The notes beneath the pieces were generated by a model that saw nothing but the letters and a program-made list of their open reading frames with translations, did no database searches and had not been told where the DNA came from. Shown piece by piece: positions 58,701-64,000 of a stretch of DNA of 64,000 nucleotides (positions within the stretch are counted from its first letter, which is position 1; the number at the start of each line of letters is the position of its first letter). The DNA lies in NCBI GenBank assembly GCA_914767715.1, contig OU612074.1:2435501-2499500 (forward strand), read 5' to 3'. Made by a program: the position numbers and the translations under genes. Source of the DNA: Membranipora membranacea. Taxonomy: Eukaryota > Bryozoa > Gymnolaemata > Cheilostomatida > Membraniporidae.

Positions 58701-61361
58701 TTCCCTTCATGACACGTAGAGCATTATTTTGTAGAGTTATATCTGGCTATCACATGCGTCGCCCCAGAACTCTAATTCTAATGCTGGACCGAGTGCTTGT
58801 ATCATCATCAGGGTTATATTTAATTCCTTTTTCAGGCTTCTTGACTGTTCATGGAAAGTTATGTTGTTCCTTTTTCTTCTAAAATAGTTCCTGAATTTGA
58901 GCTTTTAATCTTCTGGTTAAAAATTTTGTTTGGGGTTTCAAGAAGGTTTCTCATAGTTTATCACAAGACAGTTGGTGATACACCATTCATTTAACAGAGG
59001 TAAATTTCTCTTTGTAATTTCAGGTTCAGTACTACAAATATTAGTATTGTCAGCAAAATGTATACAACTTGATAAGGTAGAGCATTTAAAAGGTCAATAT
59101 TATAAATTATAGTGCTGGCCCGAGAACCGAACCCTGGGGAGCATCAATCATGACAGGCAGTAAAACTAACTTAATTCATCTACCAAGACAATAATTGCTT
59201 TCTATTTAAAAGATAACTTTCTAACAGTCGATATGAAGGGGAAGAATATCTGAAAAATATCTGTTTACTTATAAGAATGCCATGATTTATTGTATCAAAA
59301 GCTTTTGAAAGATTTAAAAACAAACCCTGGGTGATTCTTCTATCATTAGAATGGTTGTAAAGTTGTTCCATTATAATATTGTGTCATTTGTACATTGCGT
59401 CCATCTCATGCCAAATTTTTAGGTGTTTGGCAGTTGTCACTTTTAGGTTTTATTTATCTTATCATCATATTCTCGCATCGCATGTTTTATGATAAACTTT
59501 TAATTATTTTATTTATTTCATCAACTTAAGTTTTCGATTTTAGTATTTTATCACATATACAATACTTGGAAATCATTATTACTGACCATTGATTTCTAAA
59601 CGTTTTATAAAAAAACTTCATTATTATTATTATTGAAGCTTTAATTACCAATGAATATAAGTTGTGACGCACGGGACTAAAAATTAGAAGTATCTCATTT
59701 GAAAAGAACAATTCTGCATAAAATGTGCTTTTGCGGAGTTAACACTACCAATGAGCACAAGCAGGCTCAATCCCATCATAAAAAACATGTTCGAACAGTT
59801 TCTGTTCTCCACTCGAAATCAAATGTGAATCCAAACCGAAAAAGTGGAGTGCTTGACCACTAGAGAGACAACTCCTTGGCATGACATTATTATAGTCACT
59901 CATTTTACACCAGTTTTGTTAGTTTTCAGTCCCGCGGGTAACAAAATAATTTTACAGTTGCCAATAATTCAGAATTTTGTGGCAAAGGTTCTGTAAAACA
60001 AGTTCTTTGCTGTGTATTACAACTTAGATGCTTGTGCTATCTTAATGATTATTGTCATATTTTCCATAGTAAATTAAACGTAATCTTGTGCCCTGTGCAT
60101 TTCAAGCGGTTCATAACAAATGGGAGGCAAATTTGGTGGTTTATCATAAAAAAAACATCGAATTGGTGTTTTGAACATATAAAATTCTCAACATTCTCAC
60201 TAAATTGGATCAAAAGAAGTTTCGTTGCATATAAATTTAAGAAAAACAAAAACTTCGCCTAGTAACACAACATTTTGACGAAATGGCTCTGAAATTGCCT
60301 TTCATACCTTTGAGTAGGTATACAAATTTTGAGATGTAAAAAAGGTATCCATCTCCTCATTATCATACATTAAATTTACAATATGAAATTCAAGTTGTTA
60401 ATGTCCTGTTTGTCACAAACCCCTATAAAATGACTTTGCTGAATACTATGGCCATGGCCTAACCGTGAAAGTTCATTTTGGGTGAACAGATTTTTTCTTT
60501 TTGTATAGTCTTATCAAGTCATTAGTAGCACGAGTCTCTAGGGCAGCGATGAGTCAGGACTTGGCTTTAAAAAAAATTGGTAGTTATCCAGAGTATTGTC
60601 ATTTTATTCTAAAGAATAGTTGGGAATTATTTGTTACAAGTCACTATAGCTCTCAGTTTGTGGACCCCGACAAACCCCAGATATCATCGAAATTGAACGA
60701 AGAAACTTTATGACTTGCAGCTGAGCCAACTCCTACTCCCAACGAGCAACTCGCAGCTGTAATACAACTAACACACACAAAAAATACAGTGTGGCTTGAT
60801 CCCTTTGGTGACATATATTGGCATTATGGCAATGGTATTTTGGGATATGGTATGTTGTCCCAAATGGTATTATGTCCAATCTGACTTCATATCCACTGGT
60901 ATTTTGACACTACTGGCGTTTTGTACAACTGGTATTTTGGTATTGGTATGGTGTTCAGTGGTGTCATCACCTATGGCATTACAGCCATGGGATTGTAGCA
61001 ATGGCATTATGTCACTGGCATTTTGTCCAATGGCATATTGATCATGGCATTTTGACACGGAATCCACGTATTGCCCTATTTTAGACTGATGCCAGGGCAG
61101 AGTGGCTCAATCGTTTATGTAACAGAGGAAGGAACCGAAGAGCTCTATGCATTTGGGATGTTATACTCGACTCTAGAGAGAGCTGTTGGGGATGACTTTC
61201 CTCGTTTCTATGAGTGCATGTTCCTCTGGCCATCAATACAGCAGGTGATGGCCGAGAACGATTTGGTTGCAGAAAACTATGACCTTCCACATGCATCTGA
61301 GCATGTCTATGTCGAAGATTTTGACTTTGTGAGGGATGACCGTAGAATTAGAAACGGCTAG
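21316..61361 (+). CDS. LRR - acidic linker - trypsin-like peptidase protein, about 24 exons
   Basis: Exons: 21272-21367 (ATG at 21316), 22518-22719, 23659-23808, 23947-24093, 24235-24381, 24524-24670, 24813-24959, 26535-26675, 26866-26917, 28331-28398, 28599-28705, 34398-34458, 35102-35197, 36985-37086, 38222-38302, 38537-38665, 43329-43433, 46386-46562, 48018-48116, 48630-48725, 54229-54354, 54788-54916, 55343-56287 and 61085-61361. Every junction is GT..AG with matching phase, and the sum is 3783 bases, 1260 residues plus stop. Domains: leucine-rich repeats about 70-378, acidic low-complexity linker about 380-854, trypsin-fold peptidase about 930-1245 with His966, Asp1043 and Ser1175. No signal peptide or membrane segment is visible, so it is probably intracellular. 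The architecture suggests a recognition module controlling a protease; the function is inferred. The true start and use of every linker exon are uncertain. Confidence 0.7.
23659..26675 (+). CDS. Leucine-rich-repeat exons, five tandem plus one
   Basis: Exons 23659-23808, 23947-24093, 24235-24381, 24524-24670 and 24813-24959 each encode two repeats of about 24-25 residues, of the type SLEDLDLSFNNLS...LSTLTILKKLNL..CELTEIPD. All start and end in phase 2, so any number can be added or lost without shifting frame. Exon 26535-26675 is more diverged (SLEILHVSGNESLQTLPEW). The consensus resembles short plant-like or LRRIQ/PIDD-type repeats. Such repeats usually bind protein or other ligands. The exons are nearly identical to each other, and so are the introns, showing recent amplification. 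Confidence 0.85.
24094..24812. repeat. 289-bp exon-plus-intron tandem array in the LRR region
   Basis: Introns 24094-24234, 24382-24523 and 24671-24812 are almost identical, each beginning gtgagactacaggctagtaccagacag and ending with the same tttatttatag acceptor. Together with the 147-base exons they make a repeat of about 288-289 bases. The array is young, because non-coding bases have not diverged. Copy number probably varies between individuals. Confidence 0.85.
26866..34458 (+). CDS. LRR-peptidase gene, exons just after the LRRs
   Basis: Exons 26866-26917 (WLEKYFKTDPNQMHPTED), 28331-28398 (EFTEELSGEQKREKSHGLLK), 28599-28705 (RITNLQRPMKKDQYRIVSGN, then a Ser/Asn-rich run) and 34398-34458 (YKTDKPEGGTILAEAKIINR) join in frame with phases 2-0, 0-2, 2-1, 1-2. 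They are short, charged and of no recognised family. The phase-1 pair 28705/34398 spans a 5.7 kb intron that holds the 5 kb inverted repeat, which supports the two exons belonging together. Confidence 0.55.
27495..27582. repeat. Near-perfect palindrome, about 42-bp arms
   Basis: The left arm ends cctgaactgtggatcattt and the right arm begins aaatgatccacagttcagg with only two bases between them. One base is inserted in the right arm. It lies in an intron of the LRR-peptidase gene. Confidence 0.85.
27884..27905. mobile_element. Relic end of a P-like MITE
   Basis: The segment cctgtctaggtttattata matches the inner part of the right terminal repeat of the 307-bp MITE. No partner end or target duplication is clear, so this is only a remnant. 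Confidence 0.35.
30523..31197 (+). CDS. LINE ORF2 C-terminus: RNase H end and zinc knuckle
   Basis: VIWVPGHIGIYGNEQADLLA is the last conserved motif of retrotransposon RNase H (H-x-G-I-x-G-N-E-x-A-D). A knuckle follows, CPKCGQGKDTALHFVTSC (C-x2-C-x8-H-x4-C), as in I/Jockey-group elements. The frame closes with TAG at 31197. The RNase H active-site residues upstream are missing, so the element is truncated. The same 3' tail appears at 20740-20850. Confidence 0.85.
   Translation: MHACSLQSVRKPVTLKFIEEFDQTYQCRNKSKSKLSLLGHRNKIKVIWVPGHIGIYGNEQADLLANAGSAHDFYGPEPALPVTQSVIKQGIKEWVMDSKIIYWRNCKHGNHTKSFISELNLRFETGLLCFERSEISNLISVVTGHGPFKVHLQKLKLTDEIDCPKCGQGKDTALHFVTSCQFYKQTRQRTIGQSVLKGAAKPTFITVSDLLRFIRVSGRFEQQC
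31525..31604 (-). ncRNA. tRNA-like sequence, relic or SINE head
   Basis: On the minus strand an A-box-like TGGTCTGTTGGTTAAGG and B box GGTTCAATTCC frame an anticodon-type arm with loop CTTGTGA, which would give anticodon TGT. The T stem has one mismatch and the acceptor stem does not pair, so this is not a working tRNA gene. Confidence 0.4.
33165..33420 (+). pseudogene. LINE C-terminal fragment in the right arm (minus-strand copy near 29880-30130)
   Basis: Translation gives ACPAQPNLLSDTDKTRLERI followed by SRIMLPFSDNYEQRLDNLAL, a typical end of a Jockey/CR1-type reverse-transcriptase ORF. It then breaks up with stops. The inverted copy lies in the left arm. Confidence 0.7.
35102..35197 (+). 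CDS. LRR-peptidase linker exon V1
   Basis: After ttatacttttag the exon encodes PIDCAHPRSVRQPFDKQNDV and ends LHEEKSK before GTATGT (phase 2/2, 96 bases). It is the first of four V-type exons (others 38222-38302, 46386-46562, 48630-48725), which share P-x-D-C, VRQP and a charged tail, and near-identical acceptor sequence. The long minus-strand open frame over it (34740-35348) is a shadow. Confidence 0.6.
35378..35468. repeat. 37-bp tandem repeat, 2.5 units
   Basis: Two and a half head-to-tail copies of actactgttcacagccaatg..ggctttcttaga lie in the intron. Confidence 0.85.
36018..36396. mobile_element. TTAA-flanked MITE, second copy
   Basis: It is flanked by TTAA (36014-36017 and 36397-36400) with ends AGGGCAACCAGGGTTTC and the complement of AGGGCGACCAAGGTTTC. 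It is an inverted copy of the element at 4034-4410. Confidence 0.8.
36985..37086 (+). CDS. LRR-peptidase linker exon T1
   Basis: This 102-base phase-2/2 segment encodes CTTATQTTHSYVEWMGGNNK and ends at GTAGGT. Related exons are 48018-48116 and, more distantly, 54229-54354. The acceptor (cttgaag) has a weak pyrimidine tract, so it may be skipped; the frame is kept either way. Confidence 0.45.
37099..37405. mobile_element. 307-bp P-like MITE, copy 2
   Basis: Same element as 600-906, with GTTGAAAC at 37091-37098 and 37406-37413. It starts 12 bases after the donor of linker exon T1. The equivalent intron start at 48117 (gtaggttgatgcacaatg) lacks it. Confidence 0.85.
37908..38131. repeat. Two adjacent snap-back palindromes
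   Basis: The first has arms 37908-37930 and 37961-37982 (tatcaaactgaaaaacaat and complement). The second has arms of about 74 bases at 37983-38056 and 38058-38131 with almost no spacer. Related intron segments at 46190-46295 and 48470-48570 hold the same words once only, in linear order, so the inverted halves arose here. Confidence 0.85.
38222..38302 (+). CDS. LRR-peptidase linker exon V2
   Basis: 81 bases, phase 2/2, encoding PIDCDLKVRQPIDEQNEEKE and LVKDKSK before GTATGT. It is shorter than V1 by an in-frame loss. It shares the acceptor block ttctccatattttatacttttag with V1 and V3. Confidence 0.6.
38537..38665 (+). CDS. LRR-peptidase linker exon Q
   Basis: 129 bases, phase 2/2, encoding HQFSTAGQLPQQYDDEDVPK then an acidic run ending LNTSR before GTATAC. 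The adjoining intron is duplicated near 47400-47478, where the copy of this exon is cut by a transposon. Confidence 0.6.
38771..39285. mobile_element. Foldback element with about 135-bp inverted arms
   Basis: The left arm (38771-38909) and right arm (39150-39285) are inverted copies carrying ggagttgtcctctctccag and acccacgccgcataggaaa. The spacer is about 240 bases. No clear target duplication was found. A diverged single arm is seen near 54458-54520. Confidence 0.75.
39400..40330 (-). pseudogene. Decayed LINE reverse transcriptase
   Basis: On the minus strand LNSRKGPCPDGLIP, FWKSAINKPRPK, YRPIALNSCLCQLMERI and SSYARCLFLDF appear in order, with stops and frame changes between. They line up with the younger element at 62127-64000, so the two belong to one family. 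Confidence 0.8.
40740..43328. other. Intron sequence without recognised features
   Basis: This is intron of the LRR-peptidase gene between exons Q and the acidic exon at 43329. I see no exon of the expected phase, no RNA gene and no clear repeat. Confidence 0.4.
43329..43433 (+). CDS. LRR-peptidase linker exon, acidic
   Basis: 105 bases, phase 2/2, encoding IPTENTSIHDVKYVTSSEEE followed by DEMDEEDRLYERIER before GTAAAG. The nearest earlier AG would run into a stop, so 43329 is the acceptor chosen. Confidence 0.55.
45137..46081. mobile_element. 945-bp element with CATACTTGCCAAGT ends and 8-bp TSD
   Basis: The ends CATACTTGCCAAGT and ACTTGGCAAGTATG are exact inverted repeats. The flanks are CTTCAATC on both sides (45129-45136 and 46082-46089). 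Related intron segments near 1075, 37565 and 48375 are uninterrupted at this point. Two further copies lie at 47485-47870 (partial) and 56934-57534. The 8-bp TSD fits hAT or P superfamilies; no transposase is present. Confidence 0.8.
46386..46562 (+). CDS. LRR-peptidase linker exon V3 with acidic minisatellite
   Basis: 177 bases, phase 2/2. PKDCDHPQLVRQSIDAEDD is followed by eight to nine EDD/KDD triplets encoded by a 9-bp gaggatgac repeat, then ETELAKLHEDKSK before GTAGGT. It is the V1 exon with a coding minisatellite inside it. Units are whole codons, so length changes keep the frame. Confidence 0.65.
47479..47870. mobile_element. Copy of the CATACTTGCC element inside a duplicated exon Q
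   Basis: The sequence before it (gggttcataaaagattat..tttag gtatcaact) matches the intron and first bases of exon Q at 38480-38545. The element starts at about 47485 (catacctgccgagtctcc), so the exon copy is cut after roughly three codons and cannot be used. Confidence 0.65.
48018..48116 (+). CDS. LRR-peptidase linker exon T2
   Basis: 99 bases, phase 2/2, encoding PLCTTGTQTTHSDLEWMGSN and ending YQRTSR before GTAGGT. A longer open frame (47987-48442) in another frame crosses this exon and both splice sites; the splice sites and the match to T1 and T3 favour the exon. Confidence 0.55.
48630..48725 (+). CDS. LRR-peptidase linker exon V4
   Basis: 96 bases, phase 2/2, encoding SVDCDQEVRQPDGEGEQNEE followed by KELVRLLEGKNT before GTAGGT. 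It shares layout with V1-V3. Confidence 0.55.
49330..50606 (-). pseudogene. LINE reverse transcriptase, 5'-truncated
   Basis: On the minus strand SLPNNYRPISLLPILSKVLE (RT block 2), FGFRNGTSTDQILTQLVNKL, VPQESVLGTLLFIMFINDL, YLYADDCLLD (catalytic YADD) and IKYLGVILDNKLNFKSH follow in order, ending at a stop near 49330. At least two frame shifts break the frame (near 50350 and 50265), with a probable third near 49903. It is a Jockey/CR1-type element. Confidence 0.8.
50607..52240 (-). pseudogene. Second LINE: APE endonuclease and RT with the palm deleted
   Basis: Minus-strand motifs in order are CLTETWLDVH, the GGGV loop, IIGCLYHPPN, FIITGDFNRLP, LDLILSDV and SNNDHCCI (APE-type endonuclease, 52239-51676), then ITPIPKVPTPKLCKDFRPVS and YAYRPKLGTTDAILQLLDD (51412-50882). 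The region that should carry YADD is missing. Near 50750 the frame jumps to a thumb segment VKFLGVHIDNHLNFSSHVDS, which ends exactly where the other LINE begins (about 50607). Confidence 0.8.
53057..53075. repeat. Poly-G run
   Basis: Nineteen consecutive G bases in an intron. Length is likely uncertain. Confidence 0.9.
53641..53674. mobile_element. 34-bp minimal P-like element: two TIR ends joined
   Basis: CATAGACTTAATATACTAGT followed by ATATTAAGTCCATG is the left end of the P-like family joined straight to its right end, a palindrome with one mismatch. It is flanked by GTTGTTGC on both sides (53633-53640 and 53675-53682), a full 8-bp target duplication. Confidence 0.8.
54229..54916 (+). 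CDS. LRR-peptidase linker exons T3 and S
   Basis: Exon 54229-54354 (126 bases) encodes TQTTPAVEQNTSDYRRTDVC then a Glu/Lys/Asp-rich run; it resembles T1 and T2 at its start. Exon 54788-54916 (129 bases) encodes SSSCADGISSNRTTAKSINS followed by a Lys/Thr-rich run. Both are phase 2/2 and predicted disordered from composition. No family is recognised. Confidence 0.6.
55343..56287 (+). CDS. LRR-peptidase exon with trypsin-fold His and Asp motifs
   Basis: 945 bases, phase 2/2, opening after gattttag with ILKEQKITHSQIRHHPRIWN. GVSVAHTIVTS carries the probable catalytic His (codon 55677-55679), like the A-A-H-C loop of trypsins. FHHDIALFKL carries the Asp (55908-55910) in the D-I-A-L motif typical of S1 peptidases. 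The strand segment VVVGDTIGCILDVSP follows, then 13 consecutive Asp and an Asn/Asp run encoded by a GAC/GAT microsatellite (about 56173-56240). There are few cysteines, so classic secreted-trypsin disulfides are absent. The catalytic Ser lies in the next exon. Confidence 0.8.
56934..57534. mobile_element. Inverted copy of the 945-bp CATACTTGCC element
   Basis: The ends are CATACATGTCAAGTCTCCC and a decayed ACCTTGCAAATATG. The interior matches 45137-46081 in reverse orientation, for example the gcccttcctagtggct segment. The flanking octamers ccaaattt and cttaattt differ at two positions, consistent with an old target duplication. Confidence 0.65.
57724..57791. repeat. 68-bp palindrome without spacer
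   Basis: The arms 57724-57757 and 57758-57791 are reverse complements with one mismatch, centred on gttcacatgtgaac. It lies in the last intron of the LRR-peptidase gene. Confidence 0.9.
57907..61053. repeat. Inverted GGCATTATG-type repeats bounding a 2.6 kb segment
   Basis: Arms 57907-58177 and 60788-61053 are inverted copies of about 270 bases, themselves built from short units such as cataatgccat and ggacaaaatgcc. Between them are an (ATTG)n run (58319-58339), a decayed LINE piece and AT-rich DNA. The right arm ends about 30 bases before the acceptor of the exon carrying the catalytic Ser. It may be one long-TIR element or two opposed insertions; no clear target duplication was found. Confidence 0.75.
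58900..59400 (-). pseudogene. Decayed LINE reverse-transcriptase fragment
   Basis: Minus-strand GLFLNLSKAFDTINHGIL (RT block with catalytic Asp region altered) and further on APQGSVLGP are readable with frame breaks. It lies inside the inverted-repeat-bounded segment. Confidence 0.7.
61085..61361 (+). CDS. LRR-peptidase last exon with catalytic Ser
   Basis: After ccctattttag the exon opens LMPGQSGSIVYV, matching the G-x-S-G-S loop of trypsin-like peptidases (Ser codon 61101-61103). LYAFGMLYS follows, like the strand after the active Ser, and the frame closes TAG at 61359-61361 after a helix-like, acidic tail. The phase-2 acceptor fits the donor at 56288. It shares no homology with the surrounding repeats. 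Confidence 0.8.
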
Positions 61362-62126
61362 AGAAGGTCATCATGGTGTAGAACAGGATCTGCCCAAGAG
61401 CAGAATAGAGCCAGACTGCTTCAAGAAGCGAGTGGCAGGAACAGGGGAACAAGATGGAGTGAGAGGATCAAATACGACAGAAAACATTGTAAATGAGTAA
61501 AAGAGTTTTTTCTTTTTCTGGTTGTGCTGTGCCTTATTTGGCTTGGCCTTGAACAATTGTATAATGTTGACCTATCCTAGAGGAGTTAAGTATTTGCTGG
61601 AGGAAAAGTTTGCCTTTTCACACTGGTTAGCAATAGCTGGATTCAAGAAAATGATAGATAATCCAACATCAGCTAGCTAACATTTAGTTCTATGCTGACA
61701 TCATGTCACTCCTTAGTAGCTAAACTAAACTCTAGCTGATATTTACTCCTCGAGGCTATCTAGTATTCCAAATGATTAAGAAACCATAACATGTACTGAA
61801 GTTGAAGTAATAACTAGTTCGGTGCCCACAATGCTGAAATCTGAAAATCAAATCAGTTAATATATACTCCTTACAACCTACAAAATGATGACAAAGTGAT
61901 ATCACAATCTATAATGGGACTCCAGATCCAGAAGTTAACCATCAGTATAACTGCAAGAAATGGTCAAATTATCAATCTTACATTGAATTTTTAATAACAC
62001 TATCCTCATCTTATCATATTGTTATTATAGGAGTGTCTACTAATTTCTTTACCCACTAGTGTTTACCGTATTTTTAACACAGTCCATATATCATTCACAG
62101 CCACCATTGATTTTGTGATTGTTTGA
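61362..62126. other. 3' region between the LRR-peptidase gene and the terminal LINE
   Basis: Presumed 3' untranslated region and spacer. I could not place a polyadenylation signal and see no other feature. Confidence 0.4.
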
Positions 62127-64000
62127 CCAGAAAGTATACTTCATGGATACCCTAATTCTTGTATTCTTGTAATGGGAGATTTCAACCAGCTTAAATTTCG
62201 ACTAAATGGATATTATCAAACTGTCACCAAACCGACCAGAGGAACCAAGACACTCGACAAATGCTATACAAGGATCAAGGGTGCCTACAGTCAATGTCAT
62301 CAATTAGCCCATCTGGGCAGCTCTGACCATTACATTATGCATCTCGTGCCATCCTATAAACCTTTGTCAAAATTAAAACCTACGTTTACAACTCGCAGAA
62401 CATTCTCCAACAGTAATGTCGATAATCTTCAAGCATGCTTAGATACCACACTTTGGGACAATCTCACAGATGCCAATGACAACATCAACCAGCGGACTGA
62501 AACGATAACTGACTACATTAATTTCTGCACAGACCTATGCATACCACCAAAGGAAGTTAAAAAATATGCCAACAAAAAGCCGTGGATTACAAAGCGCATT
62601 CTGGATATGATAGATGAGAAACATGACGCCCACAAAAATGGAAATAAAAAACTCTACCATAAACTCAAAAAGCAAGTCTCAAAAGAAAATAAAAAAGCCA
62701 GAGAAGAATATTCCCTAAAAATCCAACAACATTTAGCCAGTGATCCTGCAAACGCTTGGAACGACATTAAAAAAAATTAGCGGACTTCCAACCAGCAACT
62801 CCAAGTCACAACCAGATATTAACTTCCAACCCGAAGAACTCAACAACTTCTTTGCCAGATTTGAGAAACAAGACACTCAGCCACCACAACCTGCTTACGA
62901 AAACCTAACTGCTCCTCCCTGCATAATAGATGAAAAATCAGTTCTGATACAACTCAAACGCCTCAACTCTAGAAAGGGTGCTGGACCTGATGGTCTGATA
63001 CCAAGAGCATTAAAACTCTGTGCTGACCAACTAGCGCCTGTAATTACGGATATATTCAACTTCTCTCTAGACTCTCAAACAACTCCTAATATATGGAAAT
63101 CGGCCATCATCAAACCACTGCCAAAAACTGACAAGCCAAATCAACTTAAACACTTCCGACCAATAGCCCTGACAAGCTGCTTATGTAAAACAATGGAACG
63201 TCTGCTGAAAAGCTATATAGTTAAAAACACTCCTCTCGACAATCACCAATTTGCCTACCGAGCTAAAAGATCAACCCAGGATGCAGTATTATGCCTTATT
63301 ACCACAATAACTAGTTACATAGACCTTCAAGCTGCCAACTATGCAAGATGCCTATTTCTCGACTTCTCATCTGCATTTAACACCATCAGTGTCAGTAATC
63401 TCCTCACAGAACTGCAACATCTAGACTCCAGAGTTACAAACTGGGTGTCGAGTTTCCTGACAGGCAGAACACAAAGAACAATAGTAAACAATATTCTCTC
63501 AACATCAATCACCACCAACACAGGAACACCCCAGGGTTCTGTCCTCAGTCCTCTATTATTCTCAGTGTATACAAATAGGATTAGGTCAGAACAGAGCAAT
63601 ATAACTATTTTAAAATATGCTGATGACACTTGTATTGTTGGTTGCATCTCTGATAATAATGACTTGTCTAATTATTTTAATGAGATCAATAGAATCTCTG
63701 GTCTATGCAAAGAACTCGACTTATTACTTAATCCTTCTAAAACCCAAGAGATGCTTTTCTCCACTAAGAGAGATAAACCTGACAGTCCTACTCTCGAATT
63801 AAATGGTGTAAATATAGATTTTTGTGACAATGTTAAATATTTGGGAGTTCTCTTTGATAACAAATTACGTTTCGAAGATCATGTCAATAATGTTGTATCC
63901 AAAGCAAATCAGAGAATGTTTGTCATCAGAACCTTTAATTATCAGAGTACAAAGCCTTTAGCCTGCATGTTATTTAAAAGTTTTATTGTATCCATTCTAA
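62127..64000 (+). mobile_element. 5'-truncated LINE, nearly intact, running off the window
   Basis: The reading begins at PESILHGYPNSCILVMGDFN (end of an APE-type endonuclease) and continues with LGSSDHYIMH to 62779. One extra A in an A-run near 62769-62776 ends the frame. In the next frame RT continues open to the window edge: LNSRKGAGPDGLIPRALKL, FRPIALTSCLCKTMERLL, ARCLFLDFSSAF, TGTPQGSVLSPLLFSVY, the catalytic KYADDT, and VKYLGVLFDNKLRFEDH. Except for the single frame shift it is undamaged, so it is young. The older relative is at 39400-40330. Confidence 0.85.

Overview
The window is animal nuclear DNA. It is AT-rich, genes are split by GT..AG introns with consistent phases, and it is full of non-LTR retrotransposon pieces, MITEs, foldback elements and long palindromes. 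Nothing prokaryotic is visible. The mix of a WSCD-like sulfotransferase, a leucine-rich-repeat (LRR) gene, THAP/P-like elements and LINE families with RNase H suggests a marine invertebrate, perhaps a sponge or another early-branching animal. The sequence alone does not settle the species. All gene models are hand-read from splice sites and reading frame.

Layout. 1-1236 is a copy of 36518-37736 and carries a stray copy of one linker exon. 2963-11157 is a complete six-exon gene for a 339-residue type II membrane sulfotransferase. Its 5.3 kb first intron holds a 3.4 kb P-like foldback transposon (4023-7454) with an 8-bp target duplication and a broken THAP zinc finger. 14780-19383 holds a decayed tandem copy of the sulfotransferase whose 3' end was duplicated again.

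21316-61361 is one very large plus-strand gene with 24 exons that join in frame (about 1260 residues from the first ATG considered). It encodes a short N-terminal region, at least six exons of paired leucine-rich repeats (five of them a recent tandem array), a long acidic low-complexity linker built from repeatedly duplicated phase-2 exons, and a C-terminal trypsin-fold peptidase with recognisable His, Asp and Ser motifs. The combination reads as a sensor domain joined to a protease; I know of no described family with this architecture. Its introns are packed with mobile DNA: a 5 kb inverted repeat (29146-34122), TTAA-flanked and 8-bp-TSD MITEs, snap-back hairpins, a foldback element, chimeric minus-strand LINEs (49330-52240), and a 2.6 kb segment with inverted GGCATTATG-type ends, which separates the His/Asp exon from the Ser exon.

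62127-64000 is a fairly young plus-strand LINE with one frameshift in an A-run, running off the window. Expression, the true 5' end of the LRR-peptidase gene and the species are unknown from this sequence.
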